The notes under the pieces were generated by a model. The model did not search any database. It had not been told where the DNA came from and was given only the letters and a program-made list of their open reading frames with translations. The position numbers and the translations under genes were made by a program. From NCBI GenBank assembly GCA_012270865.1, contig JAAXHL010000206.1:1-60089 (forward strand): DNA of 60,089 nucleotides. The letters run 5' to 3'. Below, in pieces: positions 17,437 to 26,659 of the stretch (positions are counted from its first letter, which is position 1; each line of letters begins with the position of its first letter). The DNA is from Candidatus Poribacteria bacterium (GTDB taxonomy: Bacteria > Poribacteria > WGA-4E > WGA-3G).

Positions 17437-17650
17437 GGCATTGGGCATAACATAGTGCTTTGTATACACCACAGGCTAAAAGCCTATGCGACATATACAC
17501 CACAGGCTAAAAGCCTATGCGACAACGGAGACCGGCATTGCGCATAACATAGTGCTTTGTATACACCACAGGCTAAAAGCCTATGCGACATATACACCAC
17601 AGGCTAAAAGCCTATGCGACAAAGGAGACCGGCATTGCGCATAACATAAG
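17437..17650. repeat. Nested tandem repeat, 97-bp unit containing 31-bp subrepeats
   Basis: GGCATTGGGCATAACAT at 17437 recurs as GGCATTGCGCATAACAT at 17534 and 17631, an exact 97-base period. Each of the two full units contains two copies of a 31-base subrepeat with ATACACCACAGGCTAAAAGC; AGGCT and AGCCT can form a small hairpin. Copies are almost identical, which implies recent duplication. The whole stretch 17303-17668, between the aldo/keto reductase and gatB genes, shows nothing else apart from a small GAACGTTGTTC palindrome near 17375. Confidence 0.85.
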
Positions 17651-17668
17651 CCTCGTATATCCAGTCGG

Positions 17669-18439
17669 TTAAGGTTTCGAGGATAATTCATTGACAACGG
17701 CGACATTCGCTTCTACTTCACTCTCCGAGGTCATACCGATTGTCATCGCATGGACACAAGGTAGACTCATTACAAATTCGATTGCCTCGCGTTGGCTTTC
17801 GGCATCTGTCGCCAATTTGCCCATACCTAAGACTTTCATGCCGTAAATACCTTTACCAGCGAATGCCATCTGTTCCATCGTGCGAATAACATCTGCGGGC
17901 GATGCGTCCATACTAACGCCGGCGTGATTAATTCGAGCCAAAACAACCTCAACCCATTCCGTCATAGCGGATGTTTGGAACGCGCCGTAGTCGTGGCAAG
18001 AGACACCGTGTGCCCGGATCAATCCCTGCTCTTTACAACGGACGAGTGCCTCCATCGCGTCTGGATAGCGTTGTGGCCAGTCAACCTGTGTGAGGCAGTG
18101 GAGCAGCACAATATCGACATAATCAGAACCGATCTCTTTGAGAAACCGCTTCACATCCTCTTCTACCGTCTCCCGCGTACGGGATGTCGTCTTTGTGGTG
18201 ATCGTAACGCTTTCTCGCGGCAATACTTCAAGTGCTGCCTTGACATGTGGGTGGCTTCCGTACTGATCGGCAGAATCCCAGAACGTTACGCCTCTCTCGT
18301 GTGCGAACAGGAGCAGGTCACGCAGTTCGTCAAACCCTAAATCTGTCTGATTTGAACGACCGTTCCAACCGTTTGATCCCGTCCCCATCGACAACCGTGA
18401 AACATTTAAGCCTGTTTTTCCGAGTGCTACTATTTCCAT
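17669..18439 (-). CDS. Aldo/keto reductase
   Basis: 256 residues, shorter than the usual 280-330. The N-terminal LGKTGLNVSRLSMGT is typical. The expected catalytic tetrad can be placed: Asp and Tyr in WDSADQYG, Lys in TITTKT and His in IVLLHC. The NADPH-binding C-terminal part is abbreviated but retains GMTSESEVEANV. It should reduce a carbonyl compound with NADPH; the substrate is unknown. GGGAG precedes the ATG. Confidence 0.85.
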   Translation of the reverse strand: MEIVALGKTGLNVSRLSMGTGSNGWNGRSNQTDLGFDELRDLLLFAHERGVTFWDSADQYGSHPHVKAALEVLPRESVTITTKTTSRTRETVEEDVKRFLKEIGSDYVDIVLLHCLTQVDWPQRYPDAMEALVRCKEQGLIRAHGVSCHDYGAFQTSAMTEWVEVVLARINHAGVSMDASPADVIRTMEQMAFAGKGIYGMKVLGMGKLATDAESQREAIEFVMSLPCVHAMTIGMTSESEVEANVAVVNELSSKP

Positions 18440-18704
18440 CAGAATTTCTCCCTACTTCTAAAGATATGCTCTCAATCTAAATTAGCAAGTCCATTCAGCC
18501 TGTATTAAGTGTAGCACAATGTCTCAAAATTTGGCAAGCGGTTTCTGTGTTTTGCGAATCTAATTAGACCTGTCCAATTTTTTGTTGCTTTTTACTGAGA
18601 TATAACGTTACAATTAAAGATTAATAAAAGTAACACCATCATCATTATTATTATTTATCTTCTTTATGCGAGTACATATCGGGAGGACACCGAGAAGGTT
18701 GCAA

Positions 18705-20975
18705 ATGAAACATCTAAATTTTTGGGGTAGAGACCAAATCCAGATAGTTAAAAAAGCGAACCCATATACTATATTTACGATCCGTCCGTTTTTGTGGGGT
18801 TTGCTTATATTGGTTTGTGGTTGCTTTGCATTCGGAACGCGGGCCTCTGCTGATGAAGTGCGCAGTGAAGCGTGGCAAGAGGCTTTCGCACTCCTTGATA
18901 AAGGCGATCGCAAACGCGCCGTTTCAAAGCTTGAAGGTTTATTACAGACGGACTTACCCGAGTCGGAAAAGTTGAAAATCCATCATGCGCTCGGTTATAA
19001 CTATGAGAAACTCCGCGATCGTCCACAAGCGGTTCGGCACTACGCGCGGGTTGTGACGTTTAGTTATCCGTTGGCGGATTGCGCCGCCTATCGACTTGCT
19101 CAACTTTACGAGGGTATGAACAACAAAGACCGCGCGATAAAATGGTATACGCAACTCGTCAAGGAATATCCATCGAGTTTCTATCTTTCAGACGCGAAAT
19201 GGGCGTTAGCGCAGCTCCATACGGAGGAGAAAGGGTATGAGACGGCGAAATCATACTTAATCGACCTTGTCAAACAACCGCGGTACGCGAGGGAGGCGGC
19301 TTTCACTTTAGCACGCTGTGAAGAAGGATTAGGTAACGTTTCTGTTGCGTTTGATGCTTACCGCGAACTCATTAAAGAAAAGCAATCCCTGAGCGTAGCG
19401 AAAAATTCACTCGGTCGATTAAAACAACTCGTAAGAACACATAAATCCCTGAAACTCACGCCAACAGATCGGCTTAATTGCGGCATGGTGTTTTATTCAA
19501 ACAGACAGTGGAAGTCTGCTGTTAGCGAATTGGCACTGATACCTAAGACCGTCGATTTAGAACGCCGCGCCCATGCCCTTTACTTGACTGGACGGAGTAA
19601 TCAGGGACGCAAGTGGCCCAATACGTCGATTAAGAACTTTGATGCAGTGATTGCGCTCGGTGGCAAAAACAGTTATATCCCGCGTGCTACTTATCAGATT
19701 GCGCAAAGCTACCGCCAGAAAGGGCATCTGAAAACTGCGGTCAGCCGTCTTGAGAATTTCGTAAAAACCTATCCTACAGATGAATTAGTGGACGATGCTC
19801 TCTACGATATTGCGAAAATTCACGAAGCGCAGGAGAAATCAGAATTGGCACTTGATGCATACGCACGCTTAATCAAAGCGGCACCGAAGAGTCCTTATGC
19901 GGATGTAGCAGCGTGGCGAACAGGCTGGCAACGTTTCGATGAACGCCGCTATGAAGAGAGTTACACCGCTTTCAAAGGGTTGAAAGACCATTTTCCCGGA
20001 AATCGTTATGCCATGGGTGCCCATTTCTGGATGGCGAAGATACGTGAACGCCAAAACAGACCTGAACTTGCACGGAAGATATACCAAGAAGTCGCAAAGG
20101 CGCGTTATTGGTACTACTCCGCAAGGGCAAAGGCGATCTTGGGGATTTCTGGGTCCGAATTGGAACCGAAAGCCATTCAAGACGCGAAATTACCGACGCG
20201 TCAGCAGCGTCCGCCACAGGTTCCAACACTCATGGAACTTAGGCTTTACGAGGATGCTATTACCCAATTGGATAGACATATCAACACGGCTTCTCTCGCA
20301 GAGCAGAACTGTTTTTATGACCTGATTACATGCTATGAAGGCCTCGCGATGTATGATAAAGCGCGGGAGGTGACCGAACAGTCGCTTGAGAATCCGGCTT
20401 TCGCAAGCGCGACGCGTGCGGATTTAGAGAAACTCCAGCGGAAACTTTATCCACGCTACTACGCCAACGCCGTTGACAAATACGCCAAGTTGTACAACGT
20501 CAATACTTTTTTAGTTGCCGCAATGATTCTCGAAGAGAGTCGATACAACGCGGCTGCCGTGAGTTGGGCAGGTGCGATTGGACTTATGCAGATTATGCCT
20601 GCGACTGGCAGAGAACTGGCACAACAACTCAAAATCCGACGGTTCCGTACCTCAATGCTCAAGCAGCCCGATATTAATATCCGGATGGGGACAAAGTATA
20701 TAGCCGACCTCAATTCGTGGTTTAATAATAACCCGATGCTGGTTATCGGCGCGTATAACGGCGGTCCTGGACGGATGAGACGGTGGGTGTCAACGAAAGC
20801 TATTAAGGATATCGACGAATTCGTTGAGAAAATCACGATTCGGGAGACGCGGCTTCATATTAAGAAGGTTATCGACAGTTACGATAACTATGTCCAACTT
20901 TATCGGAAATCGGACGAGCCGCCCGCGGTGAACTCGGCAACGGAGATAGGACCGAAACGGCTACAAGGTTTGTAA
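18705..20975 (+). CDS. Soluble lytic murein transglycosylase with TPR-rich N-terminus
   Basis: 756 residues from the ATG at 18705, which has AGAAGG 7 bases upstream; the frame is open from 18666. A membrane or signal segment lies at about 27-43 (FLWGLLILVCGCFAFG), followed by about 500 residues of TPR-type helices (several D-A-Y-A-K-P blocks). The C-terminal SLT domain has the catalytic Glu611 in EESRYN, then GLMQIMPATG and AYNGGPGRM. It cleaves peptidoglycan glycan strands in the periplasm to anhydro-muropeptides, probably in cell-wall turnover. It is convergent with nadB. Confidence 0.9.
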   Translation: MKHLNFWGRDQIQIVKKANPYTIFTIRPFLWGLLILVCGCFAFGTRASADEVRSEAWQEAFALLDKGDRKRAVSKLEGLLQTDLPESEKLKIHHALGYNYEKLRDRPQAVRHYARVVTFSYPLADCAAYRLAQLYEGMNNKDRAIKWYTQLVKEYPSSFYLSDAKWALAQLHTEEKGYETAKSYLIDLVKQPRYAREAAFTLARCEEGLGNVSVAFDAYRELIKEKQSLSVAKNSLGRLKQLVRTHKSLKLTPTDRLNCGMVFYSNRQWKSAVSELALIPKTVDLERRAHALYLTGRSNQGRKWPNTSIKNFDAVIALGGKNSYIPRATYQIAQSYRQKGHLKTAVSRLENFVKTYPTDELVDDALYDIAKIHEAQEKSELALDAYARLIKAAPKSPYADVAAWRTGWQRFDERRYEESYTAFKGLKDHFPGNRYAMGAHFWMAKIRERQNRPELARKIYQEVAKARYWYYSARAKAILGISGSELEPKAIQDAKLPTRQQRPPQVPTLMELRLYEDAITQLDRHINTASLAEQNCFYDLITCYEGLAMYDKAREVTEQSLENPAFASATRADLEKLQRKLYPRYYANAVDKYAKLYNVNTFLVAAMILEESRYNAAAVSWAGAIGLMQIMPATGRELAQQLKIRRFRTSMLKQPDINIRMGTKYIADLNSWFNNNPMLVIGAYNGGPGRMRRWVSTKAIKDIDEFVEKITIRETRLHIKKVIDSYDNYVQLYRKSDEPPAVNSATEIGPKRLQGL

Positions 20976-21016
20976 GCGTTGTTTTATCGTAAGACTTGAG
21001 AAATAGGTTGCTTCGT

Positions 21017-21039
21017 AGGCGGGGTTTCTAACCCCGCCT
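21017..21039. terminator. Stem-loop between convergent genes
   Basis: AGGCGGGGTT, a TCT loop and AACCCCGCCT form a perfect 10-bp stem between the ends of the transglycosylase and nadB genes. It resembles the hairpin at 56657-56677 and part of the insertion in carA, so it may be a dispersed repeat that serves as a bidirectional terminator. Confidence 0.55.
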
Positions 21040-21072
21040 TCTGTATGCATATAGTCGAGTGTCGGGTTAACG

Positions 21073-22737
21073 TTATAAGGGAACCGTTTCTGGTGGGTTA
21101 TCCTGTGTGATGAGGATACGGTGCTGCCATGTAGCGTCGTCTGGTGTTGGGAAATCGGCACGGTAATGCGCACCACGACTCTCCGTTCGAGCGAGAGCAG
21201 ATTGTGTTATCATCAAAGCGACGTTGAGCATATTCACCGTTTCAATTGTTGATACATCTTTAGTATCAGAACGGGTTACCACATCTCCTAAACTTTCCGT
21301 TATGTCTTGCAGGACAGTGAGGGTGCTTTGTAAACCTGCGCCGTTTCGTTCAATACCTACGTTTTCCCAGAGCGTCTCTCGGATTGCGCTTTTGATCTCC
21401 TCTATTTCCATCTCTGCCGTATCCGTGGACAGTGTAGCAGATGTCTGCCCGTTATCGAGTATCGGTAATTTCGGTGGATGCGCCGGTTGGGTGCTGGCGA
21501 AAGTAGCGGCATTTCTACCTGCACGCGCCCCATAAACAAGGCACTCAAGAAGCGAGTTACTTGCCAAACGATTGGCACCGTGGACCCCCGTACATGCCAC
21601 CTCTCCACAAGCATAAAGTCCCTGAATACTCGTTTGTGTATCGGTATTCGTACGGATACCGCCCATCATAAAATGTGCCCCTGGGCGGACGGGGATTAAG
21701 TCAATGCTAATATCGAGTCCATAGCGTTTTGTCGTCGCGGAGATCGTCGGGAATCGTTCGTGGATAAAGTCTGAGGTTTTATCTGTAATATCGAGGTAGA
21801 CGCACGGGAACTGTGTTAGGTGCATCTCGTTTTGAATGGCTCGGCTGACGACATCCCGTGGTGCGAGTTCGCCTTTCTCGTGATATTTCCCCATAAAACG
21901 TTCGCCGCGGATGTTCAAGAGGGTGCCGCCTTCACCTCGGACAGCTTCGGAGATTAAGAAGTTGGGTGCCCCGTCGAGAAAGAGCGTTGTGGGATGGAAC
22001 TGGACGAACTCCATATCTATCATCTCGCATCCGGCACGCCAAGCAGCGGCGAATCCGTCGCCGGTTGCGATCTGCGGGTTAGAGGTACACGGGTAGACCC
22101 GTCCAAGTCCGCCGGTCGCAAGAATCGTGGCTTTGGCGTGAATGCGGACGACCTGTTCCTCTACAATCGCCGAAACGCCGTAGCATGTCCCTGATCCTTC
22201 ACCATTTTTCTGAGCATCTGCATCGGTGAGTAAGTCGATAGCAAAAGCGTTCTGAAGGACGTGAATCCGTTCCGTATTGCGTACACGTTGAATAAGGACA
22301 TCCGTTGTTTCGCGTCCGGTTGCGTCGCCTTTATGTACAATCCGGCGCCGACTGTGTGCGGCTTCTTGCGTAAAGCGGGGCAGCGTGCCTTCCCAATCAA
22401 AGTTCGCGCCCCAGTCGAGTAGTTCCGCGACGCGTGGGATGCCCTCAGAGACCATCATTTCCACGGCTTCTACATCGCAGAGCCCGGCACCAGCGAGACA
22501 GGTATCTTTTATATGTAAGGCGATCGTGTCATCAAGATTCATAGCGACAGCGATCCCACCTTGCGCGTAGTGCGTGTTACTTTCAGTCAAAGTGGTTTTG
22601 GTAATTAGCGTTACATCGGTATGCTCACTCGCGGCGAGCGCAGCACGGAGTCCAGCAGCACCGCTACCAATGATTAGGACATCGGTGTCCCAACTTGAAC
22701 GCACCTCTGGATTCATCACGGTCTTCGGATTTTCCAT
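21073..22737 (-). CDS. nadB: L-aspartate oxidase
   Basis: 554 residues from the ATG at 22737. A longer frame to 22905 would overlap the upstream thioesterase gene by over 100 bases and adds a non-homologous leader. FAD-binding DVLIIGSGAAGLRAAL, SNTHYAQGGIAVA, the substrate motif HSRRRIVHKGDATGRE, FLISEAVRGEGG and the C-terminal NRLASNSLLECLVYG-type block are all present. It oxidises L-aspartate to iminoaspartate, the first step of de novo NAD synthesis. nadA and nadC are not in the window. It is the last gene of a minus-strand run from valS. Confidence 0.94.
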   Translation of the reverse strand: MENPKTVMNPEVRSSWDTDVLIIGSGAAGLRAALAASEHTDVTLITKTTLTESNTHYAQGGIAVAMNLDDTIALHIKDTCLAGAGLCDVEAVEMMVSEGIPRVAELLDWGANFDWEGTLPRFTQEAAHSRRRIVHKGDATGRETTDVLIQRVRNTERIHVLQNAFAIDLLTDADAQKNGEGSGTCYGVSAIVEEQVVRIHAKATILATGGLGRVYPCTSNPQIATGDGFAAAWRAGCEMIDMEFVQFHPTTLFLDGAPNFLISEAVRGEGGTLLNIRGERFMGKYHEKGELAPRDVVSRAIQNEMHLTQFPCVYLDITDKTSDFIHERFPTISATTKRYGLDISIDLIPVRPGAHFMMGGIRTNTDTQTSIQGLYACGEVACTGVHGANRLASNSLLECLVYGARAGRNAATFASTQPAHPPKLPILDNGQTSATLSTDTAEMEIEEIKSAIRETLWENVGIERNGAGLQSTLTVLQDITESLGDVVTRSDTKDVSTIETVNMLNVALMITQSALARTESRGAHYRADFPTPDDATWQHRILITQDNPPETVPL

Positions 22738-22795
22738 ATATTTTTTTAGAAAATAGGAACCCTTCTTTGATGTTGAAAACGAACGCGGATTTTCC

Positions 22796-23251
22796 TTACC
22801 GTGTCGGCATCTTAGGTGCGAAATTCTCACCGACCGGCATGACTTTACCGGTAGCAGTGGCAATAAGAGTGCCGTCACTGAGCGTAACTTCAGCTTTCGC
22901 TTCAACTAACCTTTTAGAAACCTTAATACGTTCTGCAAGGACAAAGAGTTTCACACCCGTAGGTGCCGGTTGGCGGAAGCGGACCTCAAGTTGCGCTGTA
23001 ACAGCGTGCTGATCAAAAGTGCCGATACCGACGTAAGTAATCGCTTCATCCAACAATGTGCTGAGGATACCGCCGTGAAGAATATCTTCCCACCCTTGTA
23101 GGTGTTCCGGCGGCGTACATTCGATGCGAACCGATGCTCCCGCGTCACTAATTTCGGGATGGACTTGCAATCCGAATGGGTTGTTCATACCACAAACAAA
23201 GCACTTGTCATTATTTAGTGTGTAGTTTGCGGGTTTTTCAGATTGTTGCAT
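22796..23251 (-). CDS. PaaI-like hotdog-fold thioesterase
   Basis: 151 residues. An N-terminal CFVCGMNNP-type segment is followed by the hotdog core with HGGILSTLLDEAI, where the His-Gly-Gly and downstream acid are typical of acyl-CoA thioesterases. It probably hydrolyses an acyl- or aryl-CoA; the substrate is not evident. The start lies 12 bases after the valS stop, whose end carries AGGAGG. It sits between valS and nadB in the same operon. Confidence 0.82.
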   Translation of the reverse strand: MQQSEKPANYTLNNDKCFVCGMNNPFGLQVHPEISDAGASVRIECTPPEHLQGWEDILHGGILSTLLDEAITYVGIGTFDQHAVTAQLEVRFRQPAPTGVKLFVLAERIKVSKRLVEAKAEVTLSDGTLIATATGKVMPVGENFAPKMPTR

Positions 23252-23263
23252 ATCAGTGCCGAT

Positions 23264-25927
23264 TCAACCTCCTGATTCCGTTAGCATTGCGAGACTACGT
23301 GCTAATTTTTCTTGTTCTGTGAGCAGTCGTTCAAGTAATTCTCTCTTTTGGGCGACGACATTTTCTGGGGCACGCTGAATGAAATTTGGGTTATCTAATG
23401 TCTTCTGCGCTGCTGCTACGTCCTTCGTGGCTTGTTGATGTCGTTTGCTAAGCCTTGCGTGCTCGGCATCTAAGTCTATGACATCGGCAAGCGGGATATA
23501 AATCGCGAGGTCTCCGATAACCGCTTCAGCAGAGGCAGGCGGTTTCGGTAGAGATTCAGCAATCGTGATACCTGCGACACGTGTGAAAGCCGGTAAGTAG
23601 TGTCCAAGATAGGTTTCGAGTCGCTCACGGACTTCGCTGTTCGGTGCCTGTATATATATCTCTACAGATGCCCCGATGGGGACGTTCAACTCGCCTCGGA
23701 TGCTGCGAATGCTCTCAATGACTTGCATGAGCGTCGCCATAGTGGTTTCTGCTATCGGGTTTTCGCCTTTCGGTTCGGGCCAGGGTGCGATTGTTATCGA
23801 CGTTTCGTCTTCGGTGGTGTCCGTTCGGTTCAACGACAGTTGTTGCCAAATTTCTTCCGTTAAGAAGGGCATGAACGGATGCAAGAGTCGCATCGTCTGT
23901 TCTAAAGTATCCACGGCGGTCCAGAGTGCCGCGGGTTCATCTTGGGCGATCCGTTGTTTGGCGAACTCCAGATACCAATCACAGAATTCGTGCCAAAGGA
24001 AGGCATAGAGTGTTTGTGCCGCTTCATAGAAACGGAAATCCTCGAGTGCATCGGTTGTCGTTTTAATCGTATCGCTAAGGCGGCTCCGTATCCACGCTAT
24101 TTCAAGCGTCTCCTGTTCGGTATCTCCTGTGTCCGATCCATCTGGCACCGGATATTTCTCTAAATTCATGAGAACGAAACGGGCAGCGTTCCAAATTTTA
24201 TTCGCGAAACGTCTGCCTGACTCAATCTGCGATTCGAGTAGCGGTACGTAAGGGTTCGGCATGCTTATGTTTGCGAGAGCGAAACGGAAGGCATCTGTTC
24301 CGTAGGTGTCAATCGTTTCTAACGGGTCAATAGTGTTGCCTTTCGATTTGCTCATCTTCTGACCTTTTTCGTCGGAAACAAGCCCGTGTAGATAGACGGT
24401 TCGGAACGGAACTTCGTCGAGACACCCCAACCCAAACATTATCATCCTTGCGACCCAGAAGAAGAGGATATCCCATCCAGTTACGAGGACAGCGGTCGGA
24501 TAAAAGGTTTCGAGTTCCTCGGTCTTTTCCGGCCATCCCATTGTGGCGAATGGCCACAGTCCGGAACTGAACCATGTATCTAACACGTCTTCATCTTGAC
24601 GGAAATTAGTTGCCCCGCACTTGCACTGTTCGGGTGGGGAGATTGCGGCGGTGATTTCCTCACATTCACTACAGTACCATATCGGTAAACGGTGTCCCCA
24701 CCACCGTTGGCGTGAGATGGGCCACGGTTCGATATTTTCCATCCAATGATAGAAACGAGTGGTTTCGCGTTCTGGCACAAATTTGACCTCACCTTTTCGG
24801 GTCGCCTCTATTGCGCGTTCTGCCAGTGGACGGACATTCATAAACCACTGCGGCGATACGGTCGGTTCGACAATGGTGCCGCACCGATCATGATGCCCTA
24901 CGGCGTGGCGATGTGGCACAACTTTGACGAGATAACCTAAGCTTTCCAAATCTTCCACAACCCGTTTCCGACAATCCCACCGCGATAAACCGACGTATTT
25001 CTTGGGCGCATTTTCGTTTATGCATCCATCTCGTGTGAAAATAGTCAGTTGTTCGAGGTTATGCCGCGAACCGATTTCGTAGTCGTTCGGGTCATGTCCG
25101 GGTGTTACTTTTAGAGCACCGGTTCCGAATTCTCTATCTACGTATACATCAGCGATAATCGGGATTTCCCTATCACAGAGTGGTAGAATCGCTGTCTTAC
25201 CGATCAGGTGTTGGTAGCGTTCATCGTCAGGGTGCACTGCCACAGCGGTGTCGCCTAACATCGTTTCTGGACGTGTTGTTGCAATTTCCAACACAATCTC
25301 ACTGTCTTTGACGGGATAGTGGATATGATAAAAGTTTCCGTCTATCTCAATCGGTTCGACCTCTAAGTTGCTTAAGACAGTGTTACAATGTGGGCACCAG
25401 TTCCCCATATAGGTATCACGATAGATAAGTCCTTGATTGTAGAGGTGAAGAAAGGCGGTATTTACTGCTGTAACGAACCCTTCATCATAAGTGAACCGTT
25501 CTCGCGCCCAATCGCAGGAGCATCCGAGTTGTTGAAGTTGGGAAATGATATAATCGCTGGTTTCCGCTTTCCACTGCCACATACGCTCGATGAATGTTTC
25601 GCGTCCGAGGTCGGTTCTGTTGATCCCTTCGTCAGCGAGTTTCCGCTCCATAATGAGCTCAGTCATGATACCGGCGTGATCGGTTCCGGGCATCCAGAGT
25701 ACATTATACCCTTGCATGCGTCGCCATCGGATAAGGCAATCTTGGAGTGTATTGTCAAGTGCGTGTCCGACGTGGAGGCTGCCGGTAATATTCGGTGGCG
25801 GGATAACGATTGCATAAGGCGGTTTATCAGAAGTCGCCGCTGCGTGGAAATAGCCGTTTTTTTGCCAGAATTTGTACCATTTCCCCTCAATTTCTTGAGG
25901 GGCATAGACTTTCGGAAGATTTGCCAT
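23264..25927 (-). CDS. valS: Valyl-tRNA synthetase
   Basis: 887 residues, a full-length class I enzyme. The HIGH-type motif is HVGH (52-55, after PPPNITGSL) and the KMSKS loop is at 524-528. The CP1 editing domain lies between, with ATTRPETMLGDTAVAV at about 216-231. A C-terminal coiled-coil arm is present (the last 60 or so residues, rich in Lys, Glu and Gln). It charges tRNA-Val in the cytoplasm. AAGG precedes the ATG. It is part of a minus-strand run with hpf upstream and a thioesterase downstream. Confidence 0.96.
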   Translation of the reverse strand: MANLPKVYAPQEIEGKWYKFWQKNGYFHAAATSDKPPYAIVIPPPNITGSLHVGHALDNTLQDCLIRWRRMQGYNVLWMPGTDHAGIMTELIMERKLADEGINRTDLGRETFIERMWQWKAETSDYIISQLQQLGCSCDWARERFTYDEGFVTAVNTAFLHLYNQGLIYRDTYMGNWCPHCNTVLSNLEVEPIEIDGNFYHIHYPVKDSEIVLEIATTRPETMLGDTAVAVHPDDERYQHLIGKTAILPLCDREIPIIADVYVDREFGTGALKVTPGHDPNDYEIGSRHNLEQLTIFTRDGCINENAPKKYVGLSRWDCRKRVVEDLESLGYLVKVVPHRHAVGHHDRCGTIVEPTVSPQWFMNVRPLAERAIEATRKGEVKFVPERETTRFYHWMENIEPWPISRQRWWGHRLPIWYCSECEEITAAISPPEQCKCGATNFRQDEDVLDTWFSSGLWPFATMGWPEKTEELETFYPTAVLVTGWDILFFWVARMIMFGLGCLDEVPFRTVYLHGLVSDEKGQKMSKSKGNTIDPLETIDTYGTDAFRFALANISMPNPYVPLLESQIESGRRFANKIWNAARFVLMNLEKYPVPDGSDTGDTEQETLEIAWIRSRLSDTIKTTTDALEDFRFYEAAQTLYAFLWHEFCDWYLEFAKQRIAQDEPAALWTAVDTLEQTMRLLHPFMPFLTEEIWQQLSLNRTDTTEDETSITIAPWPEPKGENPIAETTMATLMQVIESIRSIRGELNVPIGASVEIYIQAPNSEVRERLETYLGHYLPAFTRVAGITIAESLPKPPASAEAVIGDLAIYIPLADVIDLDAEHARLSKRHQQATKDVAAAQKTLDNPNFIQRAPENVVAQKRELLERLLTEQEKLARSLAMLTESGG

Positions 25928-25958
25928 GTTTTTTTAACCTTACTCGCGAATTATGTTG

Positions 25959-26516
25959 CTATGCAAAGAGCGGTTCCACCCATCCATAAGTCCCTTGTTC
26001 CATTTCATAAAGCAGATTTACTTGTCGGGTCTCGGCGTTTAGAAACAGTAGAAACGCTGCGTTTGACGCTTGGAGCTCTACTGTGGCTTCCGCAACGGTC
26101 AAAGGTTTTGATGCGAATTTTTCTTGTGTTGCTACGATGGTAGGTGCCTCGTTGCTATAAACATCTGCTGGCGTTTCTTCACGCTGTGGATTAAGTTGTG
26201 CGACGACTTCACGATGTGGGGCGTTATGCCGTCGATCTTTTACTCTATCCTTATGCCGTCGAACCTGGCTGAGGATTTTATCTGTTGCGGTGTCTAATGC
26301 CGATAAAATCTCATCGGTTTCGCTATTCGCATAAAACGATACACCGGGGGCAGTCACCCGCATCTCAGCATCAAACCGATGCTTCTCAGATTTCAGAACA
26401 ACATTGAGTTCCTGCATGTCTCCGAAACGGGCTTCGATTTTATCTGCACGATTTAGGATATGCGTATGAATATCATCGGTAATTTTTAAATTATGTCCAG
26501 AATATGTTACTTTCAT
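25959..26516 (-). CDS. hpf: Ribosome hibernation promoting factor, long form
   Basis: 185 residues. The N-terminal RaiA/HPF domain (MKVTYSGHNLKITDDIHTHI, the helix with KIEARFGDMQELNVVL) is followed by a linker and a C-terminal domain with LFLNAETRQVNLLYEMEQGTYG-type sequence, so it is the long HPF that forms 100S ribosome dimers. It lies directly downstream of rpoN, the same arrangement as in proteobacteria. AAGGAAG precedes the ATG. Confidence 0.92.
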   Translation of the reverse strand: MKVTYSGHNLKITDDIHTHILNRADKIEARFGDMQELNVVLKSEKHRFDAEMRVTAPGVSFYANSETDEILSALDTATDKILSQVRRHKDRVKDRRHNAPHREVVAQLNPQREETPADVYSNEAPTIVATQEKFASKPLTVAEATVELQASNAAFLLFLNAETRQVNLLYEMEQGTYGWVEPLFA

Positions 26517-26538
26517 TAAAGTCTTCCTTCTTTTTTTC

Positions 26539-26642
26539 GGTCAGCAGTCAGCAGATTAGCTATCAGAAACCATCAGAAACCTTCAGCAAAAAAATTCCTA
26601 ATGAAGTTACGTTCTCTACCTGATTGCTGACAGCCGACAGCC
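26539..26642. repeat. Palindromic heptamer element (diverged) between hpf and rpoN
   Basis: The left arm contains GTCAGCA twice in tandem and TATCAGA-type heptamers. The right arm contains GCTGACAGCCGACAGCC, which pairs with it imperfectly. It resembles the better-preserved elements at 42957-43093 and 50043-50125. It fills the otherwise empty 143-base gap. Confidence 0.55.
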
Positions 26643-26659
26643 ATCGTGCCTGGAGGCGA

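Noticed and set aside
17437..17650. Repeats resembling a CRISPR or an origin iteron array
   Set aside because: There are no unique spacers, the duplication is two-level, and no replication gene is nearby.
22738..22905. N-terminal extension of nadB
   Set aside because: It overlaps the thioesterase gene and adds residues not found in L-aspartate oxidases; the ATG at 22737 fits family length.
25388..26143. 251-codon plus-strand ORF
   Set aside because: It is antisense to the valS start and hpf, both of which have clear family motifs.
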